Shown here in pieces: positions 38,206 to 47,607 of a stretch of 64,000 nt of DNA; position 1 is the first letter of the stretch, and every line of letters begins with the position of its first letter. The DNA is from Microbacterium wangchenii (GTDB lineage: Bacteria > Actinomycetota > Actinomycetes > Actinomycetales > Microbacteriaceae). The stretch lies in assembly GCF_004564355.1 (NCBI RefSeq), contig NZ_CP038266.1, forward strand, positions 1,302,001 to 1,366,000. The letters run 5' to 3'. The notes under the pieces were generated by a model. The model had not been told where the DNA came from. It made no database searches and was given only the letters and a program-made list of their open reading frames with translations. Both the position numbers and the translations under genes were made by a program.

Positions 38206-38970
38206 ATGGAGACCTCCGACTCCCGCGCCAGCGGCGACCCCCTTGTCGTGCTCACGGACGTCCAGAAGCACTACGGCGACTTCCAGGCACTCAAGGACAT
38301 CAACCTGACCGTGCACCGCGGCGAGGTCGTCGTCGTGATCGGTCCGTCCGGATCCGGGAAATCGACCCTGTGCCGCACGATCAACCGGCTGGAGACCATC
38401 TCGTCCGGCTCGATCACGGTCGACGGGCGGGAGCTGCCCAAGGAGGGCAAGCCCCTGGCCGAACTCCGGGCCGACGTCGGGATGGTCTTCCAGTCGTTCA
38501 ACCTGTTCGCCCACCTCACGATCCTGGAGAACGTGACGCTCGGCCCGATCAAGGTGCGCGGGAAGAAGAAGGCCGACGCCGAGCGGGAGGCGCACGAGCT
38601 CCTCGAGCGCGTGGGCGTGGATGCGCAGGCCAACAAGCTGCCCGCACAGCTGTCCGGCGGGCAGCAGCAGCGCGTCGCGATCGCGCGGGCGCTCGCGATG
38701 CGTCCGAAGCTCATGCTCTTCGACGAGCCCACCAGCGCGCTGGACCCCGAGATGATCAACGAGGTCCTCGACGTCATGGTCGGACTCGCCCGCGACGGCA
38801 TGACCATGATCGTCGTGACCCACGAGATGGGCTTCGCCCGCAAGGCCGCCGACCGCGTGGTCTTCATGGCCGACGGCCTGATCGTCGAGGAGCAGCAGCC
38901 GGAGGGCTTCTTCACCTCCCCGCGCTCGGCGCGGGCCAAGGACTTCCTCTCCAAGCTCATCACGCACTGA
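38206..38970 (+). CDS. gluA: Amino acid (glutamate-type) ABC transporter ATP-binding protein
   Basis: 254 residues. Walker [10 protein letters not shown], signature [15 protein letters not shown], Walker [15 protein letters not shown] and VTHEMGF, typical of polar amino acid importers (GlnQ/GluA). ATG lies 6 bases after TAGGGT (38194-38199). First gene of a four-gene importer resembling GluABCD of Corynebacterium; glutamate as substrate is inferred from gene order and the binding protein. Confidence 0.9.
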   Translation: METSDSRASGDPLVVLTDVQKHYGDFQALKDINLTVHRGEVVVVIGPSGSGKSTLCRTINRLETISSGSITVDGRELPKEGKPLAELRADVGMVFQSFNLFAHLTILENVTLGPIKVRGKKKADAEREAHELLERVGVDAQANKLPAQLSGGQQQRVAIARALAMRPKLMLFDEPTSALDPEMINEVLDVMVGLARDGMTMIVVTHEMGFARKAADRVVFMADGLIVEEQQPEGFFTSPRSARAKDFLSKLITH

Positions 38971-39009
38971 CCCCGTCCATCCACAGCAGATCCCACAAGG
39001 AGTTCTCAC

Positions 39010-39915
39010 ATGCGAAAGTCCCGGATCCTCACCGGCCTCGGCCTGGCCGCCGTCGCCATGATCACCCTCGCCGGTTGCAACAGCGGCTCGCCCAGCGCCG
39101 GATCCGGCGGAGGCGGCGAACAGACCGGCGGGGACGAAGCCCTGTGGGAAGTCGCCACCGAGGTCGACCTCGAGGGCAGCCCCACGTACGACCGCATGGT
39201 CGAGCGCGACGGCGTCATCGTCGGCGTCAAGAACGACCAGCCCGGGCTCGGCTACGAAGACGCCGCCAGCGGTGAGCGCACCGGCTTCGACGTCGACATC
39301 GCGCGCTGGATCGCCGCCTCGCTCGGCTTCGACGAGGACCAGATCGACTACGTCACGATCCCCTCCGCCAACCGCGAGCAGGCGATCGTGAACGGCGACA
39401 TCGACTACTACGTCGGCACGTATTCGATCACCGACGCGCGCAAGCAGCAGATCGACTTCGCCGGCCCGTACTTCATCACGGGTCAGGGCCTCCTGGTCGC
39501 CGCCGACGACGACTCGATCAACGGCCCCGACGACCTCGAGGGCAAGATCGTGTGCTCCGTGACGGGGTCGACCCCGCTGCAGCGCATCCGTGACGAGTAC
39601 AACCCGGGCGACGCCGTGGAGTACGACACGTACTCGCAGTGCGTCGAGCAGCTGAAGGCCGGTTCGGTGGACGCGATCACGACGGATGAGGCGATCCTCG
39701 CCGGCTACGTCGCGCTCGAGCCCGACGTCCTGAAGATCGCCGGCGAGCCCTTCAGCGAGGAGCGCTACGGCGTGGGCCTGGAAAAGGGCGACAGGGCGAT
39801 GAAGGACTACATCAACGCCCTGTTCACCGACGGCGGCGACGTGTGGACCGCGCTGTTCGAGCAGCACCTCGCCCCCGCGGGCATCGAAGCAGAACAGCCC
39901 GACGTAGAGCAGTGA
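39010..39915 (+). CDS. gluB: Glutamate-type ABC transporter substrate-binding lipoprotein
   Basis: 301 residues. Lipoprotein signal with lipobox LAGC (Cys23), then a Ser/Gly-rich linker and an SBP family 3 domain: GVKNDQPGLGYEDAASGERTGFDVDIARWIAASLGF, VTGSTPLQRI, TYSQCVEQLKAGSVDAITTDEAILAGY. Exported and tethered to the membrane. AAGGAG Shine-Dalgarno. Followed by a strong hairpin before the permease genes. Confidence 0.9.
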   Translation: MRKSRILTGLGLAAVAMITLAGCNSGSPSAGSGGGGEQTGGDEALWEVATEVDLEGSPTYDRMVERDGVIVGVKNDQPGLGYEDAASGERTGFDVDIARWIAASLGFDEDQIDYVTIPSANREQAIVNGDIDYYVGTYSITDARKQQIDFAGPYFITGQGLLVAADDDSINGPDDLEGKIVCSVTGSTPLQRIRDEYNPGDAVEYDTYSQCVEQLKAGSVDAITTDEAILAGYVALEPDVLKIAGEPFSEERYGVGLEKGDRAMKDYINALFTDGGDVWTALFEQHLAPAGIEAEQPDVEQ

Positions 39916-39921
39916 GTTCCC

Positions 39922-39947
39922 GGGGGCGGCGCACCTGCGCCGCCCCC
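39922..39947 (+). terminator. Intercistronic hairpin between gluB and gluC
   Basis: GGGGGCGGCGCA (39922-39933), CC, TGCGCCGCCCCC (39936-39947): perfect 12-bp stem. Probably slows 3' decay or partly terminates, so that binding protein is made in excess over permease. Transcription must pass it to reach gluC and gluD, which have no promoter of their own that I can see. Confidence 0.65.
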
Positions 39948-39979
39948 GCCTCAGCCGTTGTGGAAGGAAAGGATCGCGC

Positions 39980-40636
39980 ATGGGTGTCATCACCGACAAT
40001 CTCGACCTGTGGTGGACGTTCCTGCTGGGCACCCTCTTCCTCTTCGTGGCAGGAGGCGCCCTCGCCCTGGTCCTGGGCACCATCGTGGGCGCGATGCGCG
40101 TGTCTCCGATCCCGGTCGCCCGCGCCGTGGGCACCGTCTACGTCAACACCATCCGGAACACACCCCTGACGCTGGTGTTCTTCGCCTTCTCCTTCGCGCT
40201 GCCGCCGCTGCTCGGTCTGCGCCTGACGCAGTCGGTCTCCGTCACGCTGGCGGTGTGCGCCCTGGGCGTCTACACCGCGACGTACGTGGCCGAGACCATC
40301 CGCTCCGGGATCAACACCGTGCCGGTCGGCCAGGCCGAGGCGGCACGTGCGCTGGGGCTGACGTTCGGTCAGGTGATGGGCAGCGTCGTCATGCCGCAGG
40401 CGTTCCGCTCCGTCATCCCGCCCATGATGAGCGTGTTCATCGCCCTGCTGAAGAACACCACCGTGGCCGCCGGCTTCTCCGTCATCAACCTGGGATCCAT
40501 CCGCAACTACCTCAGTGAGCGCGGCGAGAACCAGTTCGTCGTGATCCTGTGGGTCATGGTCATCTTCGTCGTGCTGGTGCTCGTGCTGTCCTGGCTGCAG
40601 CGCACCCTGGAGAACCGCTGGAGGATCGCGCGATGA
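39980..40636 (+). CDS. gluC: Amino acid ABC transporter permease
   Basis: 218 residues, about five membrane helices. The His/Glu/Gln family signature YVNTIRNTPLTLVFF and the coupling EAA loop GQAEAARALGLTFGQVMGSVVMPQAFRSVIPP are clear. GGAAGGAAAGGA Shine-Dalgarno. Forms a heterodimer with the next gene, which overlaps its stop by 4 bases. Confidence 0.88.
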   Translation: MGVITDNLDLWWTFLLGTLFLFVAGGALALVLGTIVGAMRVSPIPVARAVGTVYVNTIRNTPLTLVFFAFSFALPPLLGLRLTQSVSVTLAVCALGVYTATYVAETIRSGINTVPVGQAEAARALGLTFGQVMGSVVMPQAFRSVIPPMMSVFIALLKNTTVAAGFSVINLGSIRNYLSERGENQFVVILWVMVIFVVLVLVLSWLQRTLENRWRIAR

Positions 40637-41556
40637 GCAGTGTCCTGTACGACGTCCCCGGACCCCGCGCGATGGCGCGCAACCGCGTCCTGGGGGTTCT
40701 GACGGTCCTGGTGGTCCTCGCCGTCCTCGGCTTCTTCGTGTGGCGGCTTGCGGCGACCGGGCAGTTCACGGCGCAGAAGTGGTCCGCGTTCACCTACACC
40801 AACGTGTGGATCAACATCGGACAGGCCACGCTGCGCACGCTGGCGGCCTTCGCCACGGCGGCGGTCGGCGCCCTCGTCCTGGGCTTCGTGCTCGCGATCG
40901 GACGTCTGTCCGACCACGCCTGGGTGCGCGTGCCGTTCACGGTCGTGATCGAGCTGCTGCGTGCCGTGCCGGTGCTCATCTTCATGTTCCTGCTGTACTA
41001 CGGCTTCCCCGTGATCGGCGTCCGGATGGAGCCCTACTGGGCCGTCGTGATCGCGTTGATCGCCTACAACGGATCCGTGCTCGCGGAGGTCTTCCGCGCC
41101 GGTGTGGAGTCGCTGCCGCGCGGACAGAAGGAGGCCGGCTACGCGATCGGCCTCCGCAAGTCCGGCGTCATGCGGCTCATCCTGCTTCCGCAGGCGATCC
41201 GCGCGATGCTGCCGGTGATCATCGCGCAGCTGGTCGTGACGCTCAAGGACACCGCGCTCGGGTTCATCATCACCTACCCGGAGCTGCTGTTCTACGCCAA
41301 GTTCCTCGGCTCGCAGGCCAGCATCGGCTCCCCGATCATCCCCGCGACCATGGTGGTCGGTGCCATCTACATCGCGCTGTGTCTCGCGTTGTCGGGCGTG
41401 GCGACCCTCGCCGAGAAGCGCCTGCGCCATTCGCCGCGCGCGGTGAACGTGGCGGGGGCGAACCAGCCCACGCAGGAAGTGACCGACACCGAGCTCATCG
41501 TCGCTCAGCGCGGACTCGGCAAATACGACGGAACGAACACCGGCACCGGGATCTAA
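40633..41556 (+). CDS. gluD: Amino acid ABC transporter permease
   Basis: 307 residues. Longer partner permease with an extra N-terminal helix and a hydrophilic C-terminal tail of about 45 residues. FVIELLRAVPVLIFMFLLYYGFP, EVFRAGVESLPRGQKEAGYAIGLRKSGVMRLILLPQAIRAMLP (EAA loop). ATGA overlap with gluC. Last gene of the importer operon. Confidence 0.88.
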   Translation: MSSVLYDVPGPRAMARNRVLGVLTVLVVLAVLGFFVWRLAATGQFTAQKWSAFTYTNVWINIGQATLRTLAAFATAAVGALVLGFVLAIGRLSDHAWVRVPFTVVIELLRAVPVLIFMFLLYYGFPVIGVRMEPYWAVVIALIAYNGSVLAEVFRAGVESLPRGQKEAGYAIGLRKSGVMRLILLPQAIRAMLPVIIAQLVVTLKDTALGFIITYPELLFYAKFLGSQASIGSPIIPATMVVGAIYIALCLALSGVATLAEKRLRHSPRAVNVAGANQPTQEVTDTELIVAQRGLGKYDGTNTGTGI

Positions 41557-41605
41557 GCAGCCGCACGGCGGGAGCCGCATCCGCCCGTCGGTAGACTCGA
41601 CTCTC

Positions 41606-42646
41606 GTGTCCGATGCACCCGAGATCACCCCCGAGGCCGTCGCGGCCGCCGTCGACGCGGCGCTGGCCGCGATCGACGCCGCCGCCGATACCGCCGAGCT
41701 GAAAGCCGTCCGCGCCGCCCACTCCGGCGAGGGCTCGGCTCTCGCGCGGCTGAACGCCCGCCTGCGGGATGTGGCGCCCGAGAACAAGGCCGCCTTCGGG
41801 AAGCTCGTGGGGCAGGCGCGCGGACGCGTGAACCAGGCCATCGCCGCGCGCGAGGCCGCGCTGGCGGAAGCGGAGACCGCCGCGAAGCTGGAATCCGAGC
41901 GCATCGACATCACGGCGCTGCCCCAGCGCGCGCGTGTGGGGGCGCGGCATCCGCTCACGCTGCTTCAGGACCACGTCGGCGACATCTTCGTCGGCATGGG
42001 ATGGGAGATCGCGGAGGGTCCCGAGCTCGAGCACGAGTGGTACAACTTCGACGCGCTCAACCTGGACGCCGACCACCCCGCGCGTCAGATGCAGGACACC
42101 TTCTACGTCGACCCCGTCGCTCGTCACCTGCTGCTGCGCACCCAGACGAGCCCCGTGCAGATGCGCACGATGCTCACGCGCGACCTCCCGATCTACATCG
42201 TCTCGCCGGGGCGGGTCTTCCGCACCGACGAGTTCGACGCCACCCACCTGCCGGTCTTCAGCCAGTTCGAGGGCCTCGTCGTGGACAAGGGCATCACGAT
42301 GGCCCACCTGCGCGGGACGCTCGATCACGTCGCGCAGCAGCTGTTCGGCGAGGAGGCGCGCACCCGCATGCGCGCGAACTACTTCCCCTTCACCGAGCCG
42401 TCGGCGGAGTTCGACCTGTGGCACCCCACGTTCAAGGGCGGCGCGCGATGGATCGAATGGGGCGGCTGCGGCATGGTCAACCCCAACGTCCTGCGCGCGG
42501 CCGGGATCGACCCGGAGGTGTACTCCGGGTTCGCCTTCGGCATGGGCTTCGAGCGGACGCTGATGTTCCGCTCGGATGTGCAGGACATGCGCGACATGGC
42601 CGAGGGCGATGTCCGCTTCAGCGAGCAGTTCGGAATGGTGGTCTGA
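41606..42646 (+). CDS. pheS: Phenylalanine-tRNA ligase alpha subunit
   Basis: 346 residues. N-terminal coiled coil (about residues 1-90), then class II catalytic core: HPLTLLQDHVGDIFVGMGWEIAEGPELEHEWYNFDALN, motif 2 in PGRVFRTDEFDATHLPVFSQFEGLVVD, motif 3 GMGFERTLMFR. GTG start 8 bases after TAGACT (41592-41597). No leader peptide rich in Phe is seen upstream. Confidence 0.96.
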   Translation: MSDAPEITPEAVAAAVDAALAAIDAAADTAELKAVRAAHSGEGSALARLNARLRDVAPENKAAFGKLVGQARGRVNQAIAAREAALAEAETAAKLESERIDITALPQRARVGARHPLTLLQDHVGDIFVGMGWEIAEGPELEHEWYNFDALNLDADHPARQMQDTFYVDPVARHLLLRTQTSPVQMRTMLTRDLPIYIVSPGRVFRTDEFDATHLPVFSQFEGLVVDKGITMAHLRGTLDHVAQQLFGEEARTRMRANYFPFTEPSAEFDLWHPTFKGGARWIEWGGCGMVNPNVLRAAGIDPEVYSGFAFGMGFERTLMFRSDVQDMRDMAEGDVRFSEQFGMVV

Positions 42647-45159
42647 TGCGCGTCCCGATCTCTTGGCTGCGCGAGTACGTCGATGTGCCGGCGGATGCCA
42701 CGGCCGACGACATCCTCGCCTCCCTCGTCTCCGTCGGCTTCGAGGAGGAGGACGTCCACGGCTTCGAGCTGACCGGTCCCATCGTGGTGGGACAGGTCGT
42801 GGACTTCGTCGAGGAGCCGCAGTCCAACGGCAAGACGATCCGCTGGTGCCGGGTCGACGTCGGCGAGGGCAACGGGGGTGTGCGCGGCATCGTGTGCGGC
42901 GCGCGCAACTTCCTCGCCGGTGACAAGGTCGTCGTGACCCTCCCCGGCGCCGTGCTCCCCGGGCCCTTCCCCATCGCGGCGCGCAAGACGTACGGGCACG
43001 TCTCCGACGGCATGATCGCGTCCGCCAGGGAGCTCGGGCTCGGCGACGAGCACTCCGGCATCCTCCGTCTGGCCGAGCTCGGCCTCGACCCGGAGGTGGG
43101 CACCGACGCGATCGCCCTGCTGGGGCTGGACGACATCGCCGTCGAGATCAACGTCACGCCCGACCGCGGTTACGCGCTGAGTCTGCGCGGCGTCGCACGG
43201 GAGTACTCCCACGCCACCGGCGCGGCGTTCCGCGACCCGGGCGACCGGGCCTTCGAAGAGCTGGAGCAGCCCACCGGCGGCTTCCCCGTCGCCGTCGTGG
43301 ACGAAAGGCCCATCCGCGGGCGCGTGGGGGCGAGTGAATTCGTCGCACGCATCGTGCGCGACGTCGACCCCGCCCGGCCCACGCCGCCGTGGATGGTCGC
43401 GCGCCTGACCCTCGCCGGCATCCGGCCGCTGGGCATCCTGATCGACATCACGAACTACGTCATGCTCGAGCTCGGCAACCCCATCCACGGGTACGACCTC
43501 GACACGCTCACCGGCGGCATCACGGTGCGCCGCGCGCACGAGGGCGAGAAGCTCACGACGCTCGACGGCAAGGAGCGCGCGCTCAGCGTCGAAGACCTCC
43601 TCATCACCGACGAGTCCGGACCCATCGGCCTCGCCGGGGTCATGGGCGGCGGCACGACGGAGATGACGGACGCCACCCGCAACGTGCTGATCGAGGCGGC
43701 GATCTTCGACCCCGTCACGATCGCCCGGACCGCGCGGCGCCACAAGCTGCCCTCCGAGGCGTCGCGGCGCTTCGAGCGCGGTGTCGACCCGCTGATCCCC
43801 TTCGTCGCCGCCCGACGCGTGGCCGATCTCATGGTCGAGCACGCCGGCGGGGCGCTGGACACCGAGATCGGCGGCGCGCTGTTCACGGAGATCTTCGTCG
43901 AGGCCGTCGAGCTGCCCAAGGCGTTCGTCCCCGGCCTCATCGGCGTGGACTACACCGAGGCGGAGATCACCGGCGCCCTGGAGAAGATCGGCTGCGAGGT
44001 GACCGAGGACGCCGGTGAGGCGTGGACGGTCATCCCGCCGTCGTGGCGCCCCGACCTCACCGACAAGTGGACGCTCGCCGAGGAGGTCGCCCGCATCAGC
44101 GGGTACGACCGCATCCCCTCGACCCTGCCGATCCCGCCCTCCGGGCGCGGGTTCACGCCCGCCCAGCAGGGGCGGCGCCGCGTCGCCAACGCGCTCGCGG
44201 CCGCGGGGTACGTCGAGACGCTCTCGTTCGGCTTCACCACCGAGCAGCAGAACGACCTGCACGGATCCGCGACCGGCGCGCACGTGCCGAGCATCAAGCT
44301 CGCCAACCCGCTCGACGGCCAGGCGCCGTTCCTGCGCCGCTCGCTGATCCCCGGGCTCCTCCAGGTCGCCCACCGCAACGTCTCGCGCGGCTTCACCGAC
44401 CTCTCGCTGTTCGAAGCAGGCATCGTCGTCGTCCCCGAGGCGGGCGTGACGTACGGCACCGAGACGGTGCCGGCTCCCGCCGTCCGTCCGGATGCGGCGA
44501 CGCTCGGAGCGCTGGATGCGGCCATCCCGCCGCAGCCGCGCCACATCGCGGTGCTCGTCACCGGCAACCGCGTCGCCAAGCAGCCGGGGCAGGACGCCGA
44601 GCCGTTCGACGTCGCCGACGTCCTGGACGCCGTGCGCACGATCGCCGCGGCCGCTGGGGTGGAGATCTCCGTGACCCAGGGCGAGCGCGCGGCGCTGCAT
44701 CCCGGCCGCACGGGGATCCTCACCGTCGGCGACGTCGAGGTCGGCTACGCGGGGGAGGTGCTGCCGGCCGTGGCCGCGGCCGCCGATCTGCCCGGCCGCG
44801 TCGCGGTGGCCGAGCTGAACCTGGACGCCCTGCTGGAGCGGGCCGCTGACCGCGTCGTGGCCGCGTCCTTGTCGGGGTATCCCGCCGCGACGCAGGACGT
44901 GTCACTGGTCGTGGGCGCCGACGTGCCGGCAGCCGACGTGCGCGCCGCGCTGGTGGACGGGGCCGGCGACCTGCTGGAGTCATTGCGTCTGGTCGATGAC
45001 TACCGCGGGGCGGGTGTGCCGGAGGGGCGGAAGAGCCTCACCTTCGCGCTGCGGTTCCGCGCCCCCGACCGCACGCTCACCGCCGCGGAGGCCACGGAGG
45101 CGAAGCTGGCCGGCGTGGCCGCGGCGGCCGAGCGATTCGGGGCAGCCATCCGCGACTGA
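42646..45159 (+). CDS. pheT: Phenylalanine-tRNA ligase beta subunit
   Basis: 837 residues. Order: N-terminal tRNA-binding OB domain (VVGQVVDFVEEPQSNGKTIRWCRVDVG), B3/4 editing domain, B5 DNA-binding-like domain, class II-like core, and C-terminal anticodon-binding FDX-ACB domain (SGYPAATQDVSLVVGADVPAADVRAALVDGAGDLLES). Shares a base with the pheS stop. The stop lies in the palindrome CTGACGCGTCAG with that of the convergent ATPase gene. Confidence 0.96.
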   Translation: MRVPISWLREYVDVPADATADDILASLVSVGFEEEDVHGFELTGPIVVGQVVDFVEEPQSNGKTIRWCRVDVGEGNGGVRGIVCGARNFLAGDKVVVTLPGAVLPGPFPIAARKTYGHVSDGMIASARELGLGDEHSGILRLAELGLDPEVGTDAIALLGLDDIAVEINVTPDRGYALSLRGVAREYSHATGAAFRDPGDRAFEELEQPTGGFPVAVVDERPIRGRVGASEFVARIVRDVDPARPTPPWMVARLTLAGIRPLGILIDITNYVMLELGNPIHGYDLDTLTGGITVRRAHEGEKLTTLDGKERALSVEDLLITDESGPIGLAGVMGGGTTEMTDATRNVLIEAAIFDPVTIARTARRHKLPSEASRRFERGVDPLIPFVAARRVADLMVEHAGGALDTEIGGALFTEIFVEAVELPKAFVPGLIGVDYTEAEITGALEKIGCEVTEDAGEAWTVIPPSWRPDLTDKWTLAEEVARISGYDRIPSTLPIPPSGRGFTPAQQGRRRVANALAAAGYVETLSFGFTTEQQNDLHGSATGAHVPSIKLANPLDGQAPFLRRSLIPGLLQVAHRNVSRGFTDLSLFEAGIVVVPEAGVTYGTETVPAPAVRPDAATLGALDAAIPPQPRHIAVLVTGNRVAKQPGQDAEPFDVADVLDAVRTIAAAAGVEISVTQGERAALHPGRTGILTVGDVEVGYAGEVLPAVAAAADLPGRVAVAELNLDALLERAADRVVAASLSGYPAATQDVSLVVGADVPAADVRAALVDGAGDLLESLRLVDDYRGAGVPEGRKSLTFALRFRAPDRTLTAAEATEAKLAGVAAAAERFGAAIRD

Positions 45160-45163
45160 CGCG

Positions 45164-46297
45164 TCAGCGCGAGGGCCAGTGCCACGGCGGGCGGTCCAGT
45201 GCACCCTGGCCGGAGATCCGGGTGCCGCCGCGGCCCGGCTCCAGGCGGTGCAGCAGTGCGCCGGCGGCTTCCAGGGCGTCCGCGAGCGGCTCGGCGTGCG
45301 TGACCACGAGCACCTGGGTGGTCTCGGATGCGGCGGCGATCAGGTCGGCCAGCGGATGCAGCAGGTCGGGGTGCAGGCTCGCCTCCGGCTCGTTGAGCAC
45401 GATCAGTGGCGGCGGCTCGGGGGCCAGGAGCGCGACGGCGAGCAGCAGGTAGCGCAGGGTGCCGTCCGAGAGCTCTTCGCCCGAGAGCGGACGCAGAAGG
45501 CCGGGCTGGCGCCACATCAGGCGGAAGCGCCCGTCCTCGGCGCCGATCTCCACGCGGCTTCCGGGGAAGGCGCGGTCCACCTCGTCGTCCAGGCGCGCGC
45601 CCGTGCCGGATTCACGCACGGTCTGCCACGCCGCGGCGATATCGGCCCCGTCATCGGCCAGCCGGCGCGTGCGCGTCCCGACCTGAGGGCGACGCGCCGG
45701 TGCCTCCGCGTCGACGCGGAAATGGTCGTAGAAGCGCCATTGGGACAGCTGACGGCGCAGGGCGAGCAGCTCGGGCGCCGCTTCGCCGTCGGCGAGATCC
45801 GTCACGACGCTCTCGTAGGACGCGAGGTGCTGGTCCAGCGTGCGCCAGGCGTCTTCGCGCACGCGCGTGACGGCGCGCAGCCGGTCCACGAGGAGGGTGG
45901 CGGGTTTGGCGACGGCGCCGGAGAACACCTGCTCGCGTTTGATCTCCGGGTCGCGCACGAACATGCTGGACCGCTCGGCCTGCGGCAGTCCCAGATCCAC
46001 GAGGTACCCGAAGTCCTCGGACGCGAATCCCAGCAGCACCGCCACCGGGCCCCGGCGTCGTGTGCCCTCGTCCCCCTCGCCGCCCTCGGGCCCCGCCCAC
46101 ATGAGCGAGGACAGCCCGCCTTCCCGCGCCACGGCCGCCACGAGGTCGCCGGCGGCGACGGTGGACAGCAGCCGCAGGGCCCGGTACAGGTTCGACTTGC
46201 CCGACCCGTTGGGCCCGGTCACGACCGTGAGGCGCTGGAGGGGGATCACCACTTCGCGCAGCGAGCGGTATCCGGCGACGGCGAGGGAGGTCAGCAC
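45164..46297 (-). CDS. RecF-like AAA family ATPase
   Basis: 377 residues. SMC/RecF-type split ATPase: Walker [23 protein letters not shown] near the N-terminus, signature-like [17 protein letters not shown], Walker [15 protein letters not shown] and the H-loop [14 protein letters not shown]. No TOPRIM or nuclease domain and no partner gene, so it is neither an OLD nuclease nor a recognised defence system. GTG start 6 bases after CAGGAT on the reverse strand; an in-frame ATG at 46342 is possible. Role unknown. Confidence 0.82.
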   Translation of the reverse strand: MLTSLAVAGYRSLREVVIPLQRLTVVTGPNGSGKSNLYRALRLLSTVAAGDLVAAVAREGGLSSLMWAGPEGGEGDEGTRRRGPVAVLLGFASEDFGYLVDLGLPQAERSSMFVRDPEIKREQVFSGAVAKPATLLVDRLRAVTRVREDAWRTLDQHLASYESVVTDLADGEAAPELLALRRQLSQWRFYDHFRVDAEAPARRPQVGTRTRRLADDGADIAAAWQTVRESGTGARLDDEVDRAFPGSRVEIGAEDGRFRLMWRQPGLLRPLSGEELSDGTLRYLLLAVALLAPEPPPLIVLNEPEASLHPDLLHPLADLIAAASETTQVLVVTHAEPLADALEAAGALLHRLEPGRGGTRISGQGALDRPPWHWPSR

Positions 46298-46406
46298 AGC
46301 TCCATCCTGGCCGAACCCTCCGACCCCGCCGGGCCGCCGCATTCGGCGCCGGCCGGCCCGGCGGGCGAATTTGCAGACCGGGCGGGGGCGGGACTAAGGT
46401 CGCCCC

Positions 46407-46484
46407 ATGCTTTCCGCCGGCTTCGCCCCGCTCCCGCTCAGCGGGGGCGCTGTGCGCGTGCGCCGCGACGGCCGCCGACTCTAG
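46407..46484 (+). CDS. Putative arginine leader peptide (arg attenuator)
   Basis: 25 codons plus TAG. ATG lies 6 bases after TAAGGT (46395-46400), the leaderless spacing used throughout this window. The last nine sense codons read RVRRDGRRL: five arginines (codons CGC, CGC, CGC, CGC, CGA). The stop codon touches an 11-bp hairpin, and argC begins 73 bases later. This is the classical layout in which ribosome stalling at Arg codons would change folding of the downstream hairpin. No argR is present in the cluster. Confidence 0.6.
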   Translation: MLSAGFAPLPLSGGAVRVRRDGRRL

Positions 46485-46519
46485 GCGACCCCGGAACGCG
46501 TCTGCGGCCGGGTGTCGCC
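46484..46519 (+). terminator. Attenuator-like hairpin before argC
   Basis: GGCGACCCCGG (46484-46494) pairs with CCGGGTGTCGCC (46508-46519): 11 bp with one bulged T, loop of 13 bases. It starts at the last base of the leader stop codon. No U tract. A separate -10-like TAAGGT (46545-46550) sits 7 bases before the argC ATG, so argC may also be started independently. Confidence 0.5.
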
Positions 46520-46557
46520 GTCACCGGCCCCCTCGTCCCAGACTTAAGGTTGAAGTC

Positions 46558-47607
46558 ATGCCCTATTCGGTCGCCGTCTCCGGCGCATCCGGCTACGCCG
46601 GCGGTGAGGTGCTGCGACTGCTCGCCGAGCACCCCGACGTCCAGATCCGCACGGTCACCGCGCACACCAGCGCCGGCCGCCCGCTGATCGAGCACCAGCC
46701 GCACCTGCGCTCGCTCGCCGGTCTCACCCTGCGCGAGACCACTCCCGAGGTCCTCGCCGGCCACGACATCGTCGTGCTGGCACTGCCGCACGGCCAATCG
46801 GCGCAGTACACCGAGGCGCTCGCCGAGGTGCCCCTCGTTATCGACGCCGGCGCGGATCACCGCCTGACCGACAGCGCGGACTGGGACCGCTTCTACGGCG
46901 GAGCCCACTCGGAGGCGTGGACCTACGGCGTGCCCGAACTCCCCGTCGCCGGCGGCAAGCAGCGCGAGGCGCTCGTCGGCGCGAAGCGGATCGCCGCTCC
47001 CGGGTGCAACGCCTCCACGGTGTCGCTGAGCGTCGCTCCCGGTGTCGCCGCCGGCGTCATCGACGCCGCCGACATCGTCAGCGTCCTCGCGGTAGGCCCC
47101 AGCGGCGCCGGCAAGAGCCTGAAGACGAACCTCCTGGCCGCCGAGATCCTCGGATCGGCCAACCCGTACGCGGTGGGCGGGACGCACCGGCACATACCCG
47201 AGATCCGCCAGGCGCTCGTGGCGGCAGGGGCGGATGCCGCGGGAGTGCGCGTCTCGTTCACGCCCGTGCTCGTGCCCATGGCCCGCGGGATCCTCGCCAC
47301 GACGTCGGCGCCGATCGCGCCGGGGGTCACGGACGCGCAGATCCGCGACGCGTGGGAGGCCGCCTATGACGGCGAGCCGTTCGTGCACGTCCTCCCGGCC
47401 GGGGACTTCCCGCGCACGGCCGATGTGATCGGCGCGAACACGGCGCTCATGGGGCTCGCGGTGGACCGCGACGCCAACCGGGTCGTCGTGGTGACCGCCG
47501 TGGACAACCTCGTCAAGGGCACGGCGGGAGCCGCCGTGCAGTCGATGAACATCGCGCTCGGACTCCCCGAGACGCGCGGACTGAGCGTGAACGGAGTGGC
47601 ACCGTGA
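46558..47607 (+). CDS. argC: N-acetyl-gamma-glutamyl-phosphate reductase
   Basis: 349 residues. Third step of arginine synthesis. N-terminal [15 protein letters not shown], active-site Cys150 in APGCNAST, and [12 protein letters not shown]. First enzyme gene of argC-J-B-D-F; each following gene overlaps the previous stop by a few bases, so the operon is translationally coupled. Confidence 0.96.
   Translation: MPYSVAVSGASGYAGGEVLRLLAEHPDVQIRTVTAHTSAGRPLIEHQPHLRSLAGLTLRETTPEVLAGHDIVVLALPHGQSAQYTEALAEVPLVIDAGADHRLTDSADWDRFYGGAHSEAWTYGVPELPVAGGKQREALVGAKRIAAPGCNASTVSLSVAPGVAAGVIDAADIVSVLAVGPSGAGKSLKTNLLAAEILGSANPYAVGGTHRHIPEIRQALVAAGADAAGVRVSFTPVLVPMARGILATTSAPIAPGVTDAQIRDAWEAAYDGEPFVHVLPAGDFPRTADVIGANTALMGLAVDRDANRVVVVTAVDNLVKGTAGAAVQSMNIALGLPETRGLSVNGVAP

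Noticed and set aside
41557..41605. Possible Phe-rich leader peptide before pheS
   Set aside because: Only 49 bases; no short ORF with Phe codons and no terminator hairpin.
42379..44700. 773-codon reverse-strand open frame opposite pheT
   Set aside because: Shadow of pheT in GC-rich DNA.
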